Notes: generated from the letters alone by a model not told the origin. Positions 34,836-43,842 are shown, counted from the first letter of the stretch. The stretch is 49,635 bases of DNA from UBA1858 sp045106935 (GCA_045106935.1 JBGCFN010000039.1:1-49635); one strand, 5' to 3'. Made by a program: numbers and translations.

Positions 34836-35771
34836 ATGAGTGAAATTAAGCCAGAAATCATCGATAAATTAAAAAAGTGTAAGGAATTGCCATCTCCTCC
34901 TGGCGTGGCGGCTCAGATCATTGATCTTAGTCAAAATGTGGGGAGTGATATCGATACACTTGCCGAAGTGGTTGGGATGGATCCAGTGCTATCCGCGAAA
35001 ATTATTCGTATGGCTAATTCATCTTTATATATGCGCGCGATAGAGACTGATAGCGTGCAACAAGCTGTCTCTATGTTTGGTTGGACCGGGACATTAAACA
35101 TTGCATTGAGTTTTTCATTAGTTGGCGGTGCCCAGGATGAAGATTCTGAGGGACTGGATTACGACTTATTCTGGAAGCGTTCTCTTGCTACGGCAGTTGC
35201 ATGTCGTAAGCTGGGTGAAGTGACCAAGTATGCAATGAAAGAGGAATTATTTTTGCCTGGGATGTTACAAGACCTAGGCATGCTTGCCATTGATAAGGCG
35301 ATACCTTCCGTTTATAAAGGGATTGATGATCGACAGCAAGACCATCGCTATTTGTGTGCGCTTGAAATGAGTCAATTAGAAACTGATCATGCGGCAATTG
35401 GCGAATGGTTGTTAGATTCATGGCGCATTCCGCAAAAAATCACTCAAATGGTTGGTTTAAGCCACGCAGAAAATGCATCAGCCGAAATTGAATTAGATCC
35501 CAAGCTTATCCAATGTATCAGATTCTCTGGGCCGATTGCCGATTGCATTTATTGTGATGAAGAATATAAGAATTATATGGACGTAGCTGAATTGGTAGAA
35601 AAACAGTTTGGTTTGGATATTACCGATTTTCTATCGCTGATCGGTAAGCTGACTGAAGAATATCAAGAAATGGCAGCTTTATTTGATATTGATGTGGGAG
35701 ATGCCAGTGTGCTGCAAGCAAACGCAGAGAATGCAAAGCAGATACTTCTAAAAAGTATGGGTGTTGTTTAA
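34836..35771 (+). CDS. HDOD-domain signalling protein with degenerate HD site
   Basis: A 311-residue HDOD protein. The domain spans about 10-215, with LPSPPGVAAQIIDLSQN, MDPVLSAKIIRMANSSLY and SVQQAVSMFGW as family landmarks. At the position of the HD metal site (normally LLHDIG) it reads MLQDLGM (Gln145-Asp146), so phosphohydrolase activity is unlikely, as in most HDOD proteins. The C-terminal 90 residues are helical and match no domain I recognise. HDOD proteins usually act as signalling scaffolds in motility, c-di-GMP or DNA-damage responses. It stands alone between tRNA-His and the CHAP gene, with its own probable promoter region. Confidence 0.9.
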   Translation: MSEIKPEIIDKLKKCKELPSPPGVAAQIIDLSQNVGSDIDTLAEVVGMDPVLSAKIIRMANSSLYMRAIETDSVQQAVSMFGWTGTLNIALSFSLVGGAQDEDSEGLDYDLFWKRSLATAVACRKLGEVTKYAMKEELFLPGMLQDLGMLAIDKAIPSVYKGIDDRQQDHRYLCALEMSQLETDHAAIGEWLLDSWRIPQKITQMVGLSHAENASAEIELDPKLIQCIRFSGPIADCIYCDEEYKNYMDVAELVEKQFGLDITDFLSLIGKLTEEYQEMAALFDIDVGDASVLQANAENAKQILLKSMGVV

Positions 35772-35860
35772 CTTCACGCATAACATCCATCGGTGACTGT
35801 GTTCATAGTTTGATAATCAACATCAGAGAATTTTAAGTAACTTTTTGCAAGAGCGTAAAT

Positions 35861-35883
35861 CTATTCAATGCTTCATTGAATAG
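35861..35883. repeat. Perfect 10-bp inverted repeat in the longest intergenic gap
   Basis: CTATTCAATG and CATTGAATAG flank a CTT loop, 90 bases after the HDOD stop and 122 bases before the CHAP gene. It may be a weak terminator for the HDOD transcript, since it has no T run, or an operator for the CHAP gene. A second, wider pair (AGACAAG at 35936-35942, CTTGTCT at 35967-35973) lies closer to the CHAP gene. Nothing else was recognised in the 233-base gap. Confidence 0.5.
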
Positions 35884-36004
35884 TTGGTGAAGACATAGCT
35901 AGTATCTACATACTAAATTATTAGCATTAATATATAGACAAGGTTATCGAAATCGTCGGAAAATAGCTTGTCTTGGTGTTGAATTAATGTGAAGCAAAGT
36001 AGTC

Positions 36005-36628
36005 ATGAATAATTTTATGCGGTTATTTAATGTTGTCTGTTTGAGTTTGCTGGTTTATGTGGCAAATGCAGATCAATTACCGCCTTCTTGTTCGCAAGAT
36101 TGTGTGGTGAATTATGGAGAGACATTGGGTGAATCAATCACTGGTGTGAAAGCATTTTCAAATTGTAATAATGCATGTGTGAATCCCACCCCCTACTTTA
36201 TTGATAACACTTTTACAGGGATCAAGTGGCAATGTGTGGAGTATGCGCGTCGTTGGCTACTAGTCAATGAAGGTGTGGTCTATGGTGATGTCGATATCGC
36301 GGCTGATATTTGGCAGCTGGATCATGTCATGTCTGCAGACAAGAAGTCTCAAAAATCTTTTATCAATATATTAAATGGGGATTCACAATCTGGTATTCAA
36401 CGTGGTGATTTACTGATTTATTCGCAAGCTTTTTATGGCACCGGGCATGTTGCTGTTGTGCTGAAAGTGGATAAGCAAAAGCAGCGTTTATATTTGGGTG
36501 AGCAGAACTTTGATAATCGCTTATGGGTGGAAGGATACGCGCGTGATGTTCCATATATCGAACGCGCAGATGAGATCTGGGTGCTAGACGCATACTTGAT
36601 TGGTTGGAAGCGAGTGGTTAGCGAGTAA
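36005..36628 (+). CDS. Exported CHAP/glutathionylspermidine-amidase-like protein
   Basis: A 207-residue protein with an N-terminal signal peptide (about 1-22). It carries a CHAP-type amidase domain resembling the amidase half of glutathionylspermidine synthetase. Visible motifs are GIKWQCVEYARRWLLVNEG (nucleophile Cys77), RGDLLIYSQAFYGTGHVAVVLKV (His148) and LGEQNFDN (Glu166, Asn168), a complete putative catalytic set. Before the domain are two CxxxC pairs (Cys29/Cys33 and Cys54/Cys58) that could form periplasmic disulfides. The substrate might be a peptidoglycan peptide or a glutathione-polyamine conjugate; neither is proven. Its 3' end overlaps the convergent CPBP gene by 11 bases. Confidence 0.82.
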   Translation: MNNFMRLFNVVCLSLLVYVANADQLPPSCSQDCVVNYGETLGESITGVKAFSNCNNACVNPTPYFIDNTFTGIKWQCVEYARRWLLVNEGVVYGDVDIAADIWQLDHVMSADKKSQKSFINILNGDSQSGIQRGDLLIYSQAFYGTGHVAVVLKVDKQKQRLYLGEQNFDNRLWVEGYARDVPYIERADEIWVLDAYLIGWKRVVSE

Positions 36629-37481
36629 GAGCTTGGCGATATAGCAAGAAAACCCAGATGAGTAGAATGAGTAAAATCCATGCGGCACTAAATTCACCTA
36701 TGAAATTATCATAGTCGCTGGCAAGGCTACTGCATTGAGCTGAATTTTCTCGGTCGGTAAATTTTTTATATACTTTGATATGTGTCACCCATCCAGCATG
36801 TATCCCTATGCACCATAAAATATTGTTCGTGCGTAATCGAACAAGAGATAAGAATAATCCTGCCAAGAAGAGTGCAATCCAGGCATCCCAAAAAGAATAT
36901 ACATTGCCAAAGTTTGCAAAGGCTGATGATAGTAACGTGAATCCGCTGTACCAGTGAATAGTATGGGTAGGGTCAAATTCTGGTGCTTGAAGGAAATGAA
37001 CACTACTATAGACAGTACTCACGATGATGATTGCCCAAAATGAATTCATTGCGGCACATAGTTGTGACTGTAATAAAGCACGAAACAAAGATTCTTCAAT
37101 TATGCCGATTAGACATGCCGAAATGATCGCGCTAGCAATGATTGTTAGTGGTTCAAATAAATTCTGTGGTAATGGTTCCCATAGCCTAAACCCGCATGAA
37201 ATGAAAAAGATAGAAATTGGCGTCAACATAGCAATGCCAACGAGCCATGAGCTAAGCGCGGTTGAGGGAATGTTGTTTTTACTAAAGCCTAAACTACCAA
37301 AATGATTGATCTTTAAAAGGCGGCACGTTGGATAGAATAATAAAACCGCTAAAATTAATATTGTTCGTGATACGATGCGCTCAAAATTGGCGCCGCTGAG
37401 AAGAAAGATAGGGTAGGCGAGTAAACAGCCAAGTATGCAAATTACGCAAAAATAGACAACAATAATACTGACTCGGGACAT
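36618..37481 (-). CDS. CPBP family intramembrane glutamic protease
   Basis: A 287-residue polytopic membrane protein of the CPBP (CAAX protease/bacteriocin-processing, Abi) family. The motifs are EESLFR (Glu129, Glu130, Arg134), the second-motif His162 in VYSSVHFLQAP and His228 in CIGIHAGW, consistent with a Rce1-like active site. About seven or eight membrane segments are visible. Family roles include prenyl-protein processing, bacteriocin self-immunity and membrane protein degradation. The partner here is unknown. It faces the CHAP gene tail to tail. Confidence 0.88.
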   Translation of the reverse strand: MSRVSIIVVYFCVICILGCLLAYPIFLLSGANFERIVSRTILILAVLLFYPTCRLLKINHFGSLGFSKNNIPSTALSSWLVGIAMLTPISIFFISCGFRLWEPLPQNLFEPLTIIASAIISACLIGIIEESLFRALLQSQLCAAMNSFWAIIIVSTVYSSVHFLQAPEFDPTHTIHWYSGFTLLSSAFANFGNVYSFWDAWIALFLAGLFLSLVRLRTNNILWCIGIHAGWVTHIKVYKKFTDRENSAQCSSLASDYDNFIGEFSAAWILLILLIWVFLLYRQALTR

Positions 37482-37597
37482 AAGGGTAGCGGCTGTTTTG
37501 TCTATGTAAGATGACTTGATTATGGTTATGGCTATTGATTAGCCAGCGTCATATATTTCTAGTGGGATAGCATCTAACTATCGTGCTTATTTCAAGT

Positions 37598-37603
37598 TAT
37601 ACT
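37598..37603 (+). promoter_or_regulatory. Candidate -10 element for tRNA-Leu
   Basis: TATACT, five of six consensus bases, lies 27 bases before tRNA-Leu. The -35 region at 17-base spacing is poor, so the call rests on position and the -10 alone. Confidence 0.35.
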
Positions 37604-37630
37604 ATCACGTTGTTGCTAATAGATGATTAT

Positions 37631-37715
<85 letters not shown>

Positions 37716-37789
37716 TTATCATCAATATCAAATCAAAACTGCTTTTAGGCAAATTCCATTTAAATACTCCCTTTGAGGACCAGTGATTA

Positions 37790-39079
37790 ATGCAAGTATC
37801 GGTAGAAGAGACGAGCGAGCTCGGTAGAAAACTGACAATTACCATTCCAGCAGATAAAGTTGAAAAAGAAGTTAATCAACGTCTTAACAGCTTAAAGGGT
37901 CGAGCAAAGATAGATGGCTTCAGACCTGGAAAGGTTCCGATGAATGTTGTCCGTCAGCGCTACGGTGCGCAGGTTAATCAAGAAGTGATGGCGGATGAGA
38001 TGCAAGCAAGTTATCGCGATGCGGTACTGCAAGAGAAGCTTCGACCGGCCATGGCGCCACAGATAGAACCTCAAAAAGCAGAAAAAGGTGAGGACCTAAC
38101 CTTTATTGCGTCTTTCGATGTGTACCCTGAATTTACACTGTCTGATTTTAGTCAACTTGAAGTAACGGTGCCTTCATCTGAAGTGGGTGATGCCGATGTG
38201 GATCAAACCTTGGAGCGAATGCGTAAGCAACGCATGGACTGGAGCGAAGTGGATGGTGCGTGCAAGAACGAGCAACGTATCACCTTAGATTTTGTTGGCA
38301 CCTTAGATGGTGTTGAATTTGAAGGTGGTAAAGCTGAAGATTTCCCATTGGTTTTGGGTGATGGGGGAATGATCGCAGGTTTTGAAGATAATTTATTGGG
38401 GCTAAAAGCTGGCGAAAACAAGAATTTTGCCGTTACCTTTCCTGAAGACTATGGCAATAGTGAGCTTGCTGGAAAAGAAGCAACCTTCGACGTGTCGGTG
38501 AAGAAAGTCGAAGAAGGCAAATTGCCTGAAGTCAATGACGAATTTATTAGTGCATTTGGTGTGGATGGCACTGTCGACGCGTTAAAGACAGAAATAAAGA
38601 AATCTTTAGATGGAGAACTGCAACAACAGTTAAAGGTGAAATCTAAAGAAGCGGTAATGCAAGTATTGCTCGACAATAATGAGTTGCCGTTACCAGAATC
38701 AATGGTGACTCAAGAAGTCTCCGCGTTACGTCAGCAAGCTCTAGAGAATTTTAAGATGGAGACCGATTCTGAATTGCCAGACACGCTATTTGAAGAAGAA
38801 GCTAAGCGTCGAGTGAAATTAGGTTTAATTATCGGCGAAATTGTGAGTAAGCAAGAAATGCAAGTTGATGCGCAATTGGTCAATCAGCGTATAGAACAGT
38901 TAGCTAGTCAGTATGCAGATCGAGACCAAGTCATTCAGTACTACAGTACTAATAACCAAGCGCGCGCAAGTGTTGAATCATTAGTGATGGAAGATCAAGT
39001 CGTCGACTGGATCTTGGAGCAAGTCATTAAGAAGGAAAATAAAGAATCATTTGATAATATTGTGAAACAACGACAGTAA
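37790..39079 (+). CDS. tig: Trigger factor
   Basis: Trigger factor is the ribosome-bound chaperone and prolyl isomerase that first meets nascent chains. The N-terminal ribosome-binding part shows the GFRPGKVPMNVVRQRYG signature. A central FKBP-type domain (about 150-245, with RITLDFVGTLDGVEFEGGKAEDFPLVLG) and a long helical C-terminal domain follow. The 429 residues are standard. It leads the conserved tig-clpP-clpX-lon-hupB block. A TTGAGGA ribosome binding site is present a little far from the ATG. Confidence 0.98.
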   Translation: MQVSVEETSELGRKLTITIPADKVEKEVNQRLNSLKGRAKIDGFRPGKVPMNVVRQRYGAQVNQEVMADEMQASYRDAVLQEKLRPAMAPQIEPQKAEKGEDLTFIASFDVYPEFTLSDFSQLEVTVPSSEVGDADVDQTLERMRKQRMDWSEVDGACKNEQRITLDFVGTLDGVEFEGGKAEDFPLVLGDGGMIAGFEDNLLGLKAGENKNFAVTFPEDYGNSELAGKEATFDVSVKKVEEGKLPEVNDEFISAFGVDGTVDALKTEIKKSLDGELQQQLKVKSKEAVMQVLLDNNELPLPESMVTQEVSALRQQALENFKMETDSELPDTLFEEEAKRRVKLGLIIGEIVSKQEMQVDAQLVNQRIEQLASQYADRDQVIQYYSTNNQARASVESLVMEDQVVDWILEQVIKKENKESFDNIVKQRQ

Positions 39080-39100
39080 ATTAATAAGGTGAAAAGTGCT

Positions 39101-39721
39101 ATGAATAATGGAAACTCTCAAGAACCAATGATGAATCTGGTCCCTATGGTCGTTGAGCAGTCAGCGCGTGGAGAACGAGCTTACGATATCTATTCTCGCT
39201 TACTTAAAGAACGTGTTATTTTTATTGTTGGGCCAATTGAAGATCATATGGCTAACTTGATTGTTGCTCAGATCTTATTCTTAGAGTCTGAGAATCCTGA
39301 TAAAGACATTTCTATTTATATTAATTCGCCGGGCGGGTCAGTGACTGCAGGGATGGCGATTTACGATACGATGCAATTTACTAAGCCTGATATCAGCACA
39401 TTATGTATCGGTCAGGCGGCGAGTATGGGTGCAGTGTTATTAGCCGGTGGTACTAAAGATAAGCGTTATGCATTACCTCATTCACGGGTAATGATCCACC
39501 AACCATTAGGTGGTTTCCAAGGTCAAGCATCTGATTTTGACATTCATGCAAAAGAAATCTTGAAGATTCGAGAGCAATTAAATCGTGTGTTATCTAACCA
39601 TACTGGTCAATCTATGGAGACAATTGGCAAGGATACAGAGCGTGATAACTTCATGGATAGTGAAGAAGCACGTGAATATGGCCTGATTGATAAAGTTTTG
39701 ACCACTCGCGGCGCTGAATAG
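39101..39721 (+). CDS. clpP: ATP-dependent Clp protease proteolytic subunit
   Basis: ClpP is the serine protease barrel that works with ClpX or ClpA. From the ATG at 39101 (AAGGTG nine bases upstream) the 206 residues contain the catalytic triad Ser108 (GQAASMGAVL), His133 (SRVMIHQPLGG) and Asp182 (KDTERDNFM), offset three from E. coli numbering. A GTG four codons upstream is a less likely start. The N-terminal propeptide region is present before LVPMVVEQSARGERAYDIYSRLL. Confidence 0.98.
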   Translation: MNNGNSQEPMMNLVPMVVEQSARGERAYDIYSRLLKERVIFIVGPIEDHMANLIVAQILFLESENPDKDISIYINSPGGSVTAGMAIYDTMQFTKPDISTLCIGQAASMGAVLLAGGTKDKRYALPHSRVMIHQPLGGFQGQASDFDIHAKEILKIREQLNRVLSNHTGQSMETIGKDTERDNFMDSEEAREYGLIDKVLTTRGAE

Positions 39722-39739
39722 CATTGAGTCTCGTTTAAT

Positions 39740-39759
39740 TCAGTGCTATAAAGTACTGA
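39740..39759 (+). terminator. Weak hairpin after clpP
   Basis: TCAGTGCT and AGTACTGA pair around ATAA (one G-T pair), 18 bases after the clpP stop, followed by an A-rich rather than T-rich tract. It could be an attenuator or mRNA end between clpP and clpX. No clear promoter was recognised in the rest of the 176-base gap. Confidence 0.3.
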
Positions 39760-39897
39760 TATTAAAAGATATAATTATTTGATACGCATATGCCGATGTA
39801 AAGTACCATTCTGGGAATAGATACTCTTTTTCCTGCTGGTAATTCATCATAAAATAGCAACGATTAAAACTACCCGTAGACCTGACAGGATTTCAAT

Positions 39898-41181
39898 ATG
39901 AGCGGTGATGATTCAAAGAAAGAGACCGATAGCGGCAAATTACTTTATTGTTCGTTTTGCGGTAAAAGTCAGCACGAAGTAAGGAAACTTATTGCGGGAC
40001 CATCAGTATTTATTTGTGATGAATGTGTCGAGCTTTGCAATGACATTATTCGTGAAGAAATGCAGGAGCAGTCACCTGCAAGCGGCAACAAACTTCCAAA
40101 GCCTAAAGAAATTAATGCCATTCTTGATGAGTATGTGATTGGCCAAGTCAGCGCGAAAAAAGTGTTGTCAGTGGCGGTATACAATCACTATAAACGTCTT
40201 GAAGCGAGTAACGCGTCTAAAGACAGTGTTGAACTTGCGAAAAGTAATATCCTGTTAGTGGGCCCTACCGGGTCAGGTAAAACGTTATTAGCAGAAACAT
40301 TAGCGCGATTACTCAACGTGCCATTCACTATTGCAGATGCCACCACGTTGACCGAAGCAGGTTATGTTGGTGAGGATGTTGAAAATATTATTCAAAAGCT
40401 TTTGCAGAAATGTGATTACGATGTTGAAAAAGCTCAGACCGGCATTGTTTATATCGATGAGATCGATAAGATTTCTCGTAAATCAGATAACCCTTCAATC
40501 ACGCGTGATGTGTCAGGTGAAGGTGTTCAGCAAGCATTACTGAAACTAATCGAAGGAACTGTGGCTTCCGTGCCCCCTCAAGGTGGACGTAAGCATCCGC
40601 AACAAGAATTCTTGCAAGTAGATACCAGTAATATCTTGTTTGTTTGTGGTGGTGCATTTGCCGGGCTGGATAAAGTTATTCTAGATCGTACAGAGAAAAC
40701 AGGAATTGGTTTCTCAGCAGAAGTACGCGCAACCAATGAAGATACTTCAGTCGGCGAAATCTTGCATGGTGTTGAGCCTGAAGATCTAGTTCGTTATGGC
40801 TTAATCCCCGAATTTGTCGGTCGTTTGCCTGTCGTGGCAACCTTAGAAGAATTGGATGCAGATGCATTAGTTCGAATCCTAACAGAACCTAAAAATGCAT
40901 TGACCAAACAATATACAAGATTGTTTGAGATGGAAGATGCAGAAATTGAATTCCGCCCGAATGCATTAACGGCTGTCGCAAAGAAAGCCATGGAGCGTAA
41001 AACGGGTGCACGTGGCCTGCGTACTATCCTGGAAAATGTGCTTTTAGACACTATGTACGACCTTCCTTCCATTGAAGGTGTAAGCAAAGTGGTGGTCGAT
41101 GAAGCAGTGATAAAGGGCGATGCAAAGCCATATCTCATTTACGAGAGTACAGACTACGAAAAAGCAGCTGCAGAGGAATAA
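39898..41181 (+). CDS. clpX: ATP-dependent Clp protease ATP-binding subunit ClpX
   Basis: ClpX is the AAA+ unfoldase that feeds substrates to ClpP. The zinc-binding N-domain uses Cys18, Cys21, Cys40 and Cys43. The AAA+ core has Walker A GPTGSGKT, Walker B IVYIDEIDK, the pore loop region GYVGEDVE, and the ClpP-contacting loop region near IGFSAEV. The C-terminal sensor 2 is GARGLRTILE. The 427 residues match E. coli (424). Confidence 0.98.
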   Translation: MSGDDSKKETDSGKLLYCSFCGKSQHEVRKLIAGPSVFICDECVELCNDIIREEMQEQSPASGNKLPKPKEINAILDEYVIGQVSAKKVLSVAVYNHYKRLEASNASKDSVELAKSNILLVGPTGSGKTLLAETLARLLNVPFTIADATTLTEAGYVGEDVENIIQKLLQKCDYDVEKAQTGIVYIDEIDKISRKSDNPSITRDVSGEGVQQALLKLIEGTVASVPPQGGRKHPQQEFLQVDTSNILFVCGGAFAGLDKVILDRTEKTGIGFSAEVRATNEDTSVGEILHGVEPEDLVRYGLIPEFVGRLPVVATLEELDADALVRILTEPKNALTKQYTRLFEMEDAEIEFRPNALTAVAKKAMERKTGARGLRTILENVLLDTMYDLPSIEGVSKVVVDEAVIKGDAKPYLIYESTDYEKAAAEE

Positions 41182-41212
41182 TTCCTCCTTGTACACGCTT
41201 AAACAGCAGACA

Positions 41213-41240
41213 CTTGAAATCAGTGTCGGGTGTCCATATA
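41213..41240 (+). promoter_or_regulatory. Sigma-32-like heat-shock promoter upstream of lon
   Basis: CTTGAAA at 41213-41219 and CCATATA (within 41232-41240) are spaced as in sigma-32 promoters (CTTGAAA, 11-16 bases, CCCCATNT), about 59 bases before the lon ATG. Two of the C positions in the -10 are missing. lon is a heat-shock gene in E. coli, which supports the assignment. Confidence 0.6.
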
Positions 41241-41298
41241 TAGTGTGAATACTAATTCACATTTAATTTCTACTTATTAGACTCAAAGGAGTCTCTCC

Positions 41299-43743
41299 AT
41301 GGCTGACGACCAGCAAGAAAATAGCCCTATCGATCTTACGGATGTTTCCAATGTGCCTGTATTGCCGTTACGCGATGTTGTCGTGTATCCAAATATGGTG
41401 ATCCCGTTATTTGTCGGTAGAGATAAATCCATTCAAGCACTTGATGCTGCGATGGCAAATAACAAACAGATATTGTTAGTAGCTCAGAAAAGTGCAGAGT
41501 TAGATGAGCCATCATTCGATGATTTCCATACGATTGGTACGCTGTCATCTATTCTACAGCTACTAAAACTTCCTGATGGCACGATTAAAGTGTTAGTGGA
41601 AGGTGCGGAGCGTGCGAAAGTGATCCGTTTTGCTGAAGAGTCAGAATACTTTACTGCGGATATATCAGTTCTGGACAACGAAGAACCTGAAGATGAAAAG
41701 AAATTAGAAGTTCTGTCTCGTTCAATTGTTAGTTTGTTTGAGCAGTATGTGAAACTGAATAAAAAAGTCCCGCCTGAAGTCTTAACTTCACTGGCAGGCA
41801 TTGACGATCCAAGTCGTTTGTCAGACACCATTGCAGCACACATGTCATTAAAGCTTGATGAGAAGCAACATGTACTTGAGATTGTCTCAACTTATGAGCG
41901 TCTTGAGCATTTGATGAACTTAATTGAAGCTGAATTAGACGTATTGCAGATTGAAAAACGTATTCGTGGTCGTGTAAAGCAGCAGATGGAGAAAAGTCAG
42001 CGCGAGTATTATCTCAATGAACAAATGAAAGCAATTCAAAAAGAATTGGGTGAGATGGAAGATGCACCTAATGAAGTTGAAGAGCTGGCACAAAAAATTG
42101 AAGATGCGGGCATGCCAGAAGAGGCGAAAGAAAAAGCCACCTCAGAATTGAATAAATTAAAGCTAATGTCTCCTATGTCTGCAGAAGCGACAGTGGTGAG
42201 AAATTATCTTGATTGGATGGTGGGTACGCCTTGGAAAAAGAAAAGTAAAATTAATCGCAATTTGAGTAATGCAGAAAACATTCTTGAGGAAGACCACTTT
42301 GGTTTAGAGAAGGTTAAAGAACGCATTCTTGAATACTTGGCTGTCCAGCAGCGTGTAAAAAAATTAAAAGGACCTATTCTATGTTTAGTGGGGCCTCCAG
42401 GTGTCGGTAAGACTTCACTTGGGAAATCGATCGCGCGCGCAACAGGTAGAAAATACACGCGTATGTCCTTGGGTGGTGTGCGAGATGAGGCTGAAATACG
42501 AGGTCATCGTCGAACGTACATAGGTTCGTTGCCAGGCAAGATCATTCAAAATCTTTCAAAGATTGGTGTTAGGAATCCTATGTTCTTGTTAGATGAGATT
42601 GACAAAATGGCAGCAGACTTTCGAGGCGACCCTTCCTCGGCCATGTTAGAAGTCTTGGATCCTGAGCAAAACAATACCTTTAGTGACCACTATCTAGAAG
42701 TTGATTTTGATCTCTCAGATGTCATGTTTGTTGCCACATCTAACAGTATGAATATTCCTGGGCCATTATTGGATCGTATGGAAGTGATACGTATTCCAGG
42801 TTACACGGAAGATGAGAAATTAAACATTGCCATGCGTTATTTGCTGCCGAAGCAAATTAAAACCAATGGGCTGAAAGAGCATGAAATAGAAATAACAAAA
42901 GAATCTGTCCAAGATATTATTCGTTACTACACGCGTGAAGCAGGTGTGCGTAATCTAGAAAGAGAGATTTCTAAAATTTGTCGAAAAATTGTCAAAGGCA
43001 TTGTATTAGGTAAAGATGATGAAAAAGTCATCGTCACTTCTGACAATATTGATGATTATCTAGGTGTGCGTAAATTCCGTTATGGATTGGCTGATGAAAA
43101 AGATCAAATTGGTCAAGTCACAGGTTTAGCGTGGACAGAAGTCGGTGGTGAATTGCTGACAATTGAAGCAGAAATTGTGCTTGGTAAAGGTAAAATGATG
43201 GCGCCGACAGGTAATCTAGAGGACGTCATGAAAGAATCCATTCAAGTTGCTCAAACGGTTGTTCGTAGTCGTGCCATTTTGTTGGGTGTGAGTCCCGAAT
43301 TTTATGACAAAGTGGATATACATATACATGTCCCTGAAGGTGCAGTTAAAAAAGATGGTCCCAGTGCAGGTATCGGTATGACTACCGCATTGGTTTCTGC
43401 GTTAACAGATATTCCTGTACGTGCTGATGTTGCCATGACAGGTGAAATCACATTGCGCGGTGAAGTACTCCCTATTGGTGGGCTGAAAGAAAAATTGTTG
43501 GCGGCACATCGAGGTGGAATTAAAACTATCGTGATTCCAGAAGAAAATGAAAAGGATCTTGTGGATATTCCGGATAATATTAAAGCACAGCTCGAAATTC
43601 GACCAGTGCGTTGGATAGATGAAGTACTCGAAATTGCATTAACTGAAATGCCTACACCATTGGAAGGCGGCGAGAATTTGAGTGAGTTGAAAAAGAAAAT
43701 ACTCGAAGTTGGTAATAAGAAAGAAGAAGTAAGACATCATTAG
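41299..43743 (+). CDS. lon: ATP-dependent protease Lon
   Basis: Lon is the cytoplasmic AAA+ serine protease degrading misfolded and regulatory proteins. It has the N-terminal LAN domain (VLPLRDVVVYPNMVIPLFVGR), coiled-coil region, Walker A GPPGVGKTSLGKS, Walker B FLLDEIDKM and the C-terminal protease domain. The catalytic Ser lies in KDGPSAGIGMTTALVSAL and the Lys in PIGGLKEKLLAAHRGG. The 814 residues are close to E. coli (784). The ribosome binding site AAGGAG is strong. It is preceded by a sigma-32-like promoter. Confidence 0.98.
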   Translation: MADDQQENSPIDLTDVSNVPVLPLRDVVVYPNMVIPLFVGRDKSIQALDAAMANNKQILLVAQKSAELDEPSFDDFHTIGTLSSILQLLKLPDGTIKVLVEGAERAKVIRFAEESEYFTADISVLDNEEPEDEKKLEVLSRSIVSLFEQYVKLNKKVPPEVLTSLAGIDDPSRLSDTIAAHMSLKLDEKQHVLEIVSTYERLEHLMNLIEAELDVLQIEKRIRGRVKQQMEKSQREYYLNEQMKAIQKELGEMEDAPNEVEELAQKIEDAGMPEEAKEKATSELNKLKLMSPMSAEATVVRNYLDWMVGTPWKKKSKINRNLSNAENILEEDHFGLEKVKERILEYLAVQQRVKKLKGPILCLVGPPGVGKTSLGKSIARATGRKYTRMSLGGVRDEAEIRGHRRTYIGSLPGKIIQNLSKIGVRNPMFLLDEIDKMAADFRGDPSSAMLEVLDPEQNNTFSDHYLEVDFDLSDVMFVATSNSMNIPGPLLDRMEVIRIPGYTEDEKLNIAMRYLLPKQIKTNGLKEHEIEITKESVQDIIRYYTREAGVRNLEREISKICRKIVKGIVLGKDDEKVIVTSDNIDDYLGVRKFRYGLADEKDQIGQVTGLAWTEVGGELLTIEAEIVLGKGKMMAPTGNLEDVMKESIQVAQTVVRSRAILLGVSPEFYDKVDIHIHVPEGAVKKDGPSAGIGMTTALVSALTDIPVRADVAMTGEITLRGEVLPIGGLKEKLLAAHRGGIKTIVIPEENEKDLVDIPDNIKAQLEIRPVRWIDEVLEIALTEMPTPLEGGENLSELKKKILEVGNKKEEVRHH

Positions 43744-43824
43744 TCAGTCATTGACAGTGTGAATCCGTAGCTGGTATAACTTCGTTGCGCAATAACGATT
43801 GGTTATGTATGTGCTTAAATTAAT

Positions 43825-43842
43825 AAGAACGTTTATGTTCTT
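43825..43842 (+). terminator. Possible weak terminator after lon
   Basis: AAGAAC and GTTCTT form a 6-base-pair stem with a GTTTAT loop, followed by TTAG, about 80 bases past the lon stop. The stem is A/T-rich and weak. Confidence 0.3.

Noticed and set aside
36363..37305. Frames antisense or out of frame to the CHAP and CPBP genes
   Set aside because: Both CHAP and CPBP frames carry intact catalytic motifs; the shadows have none.
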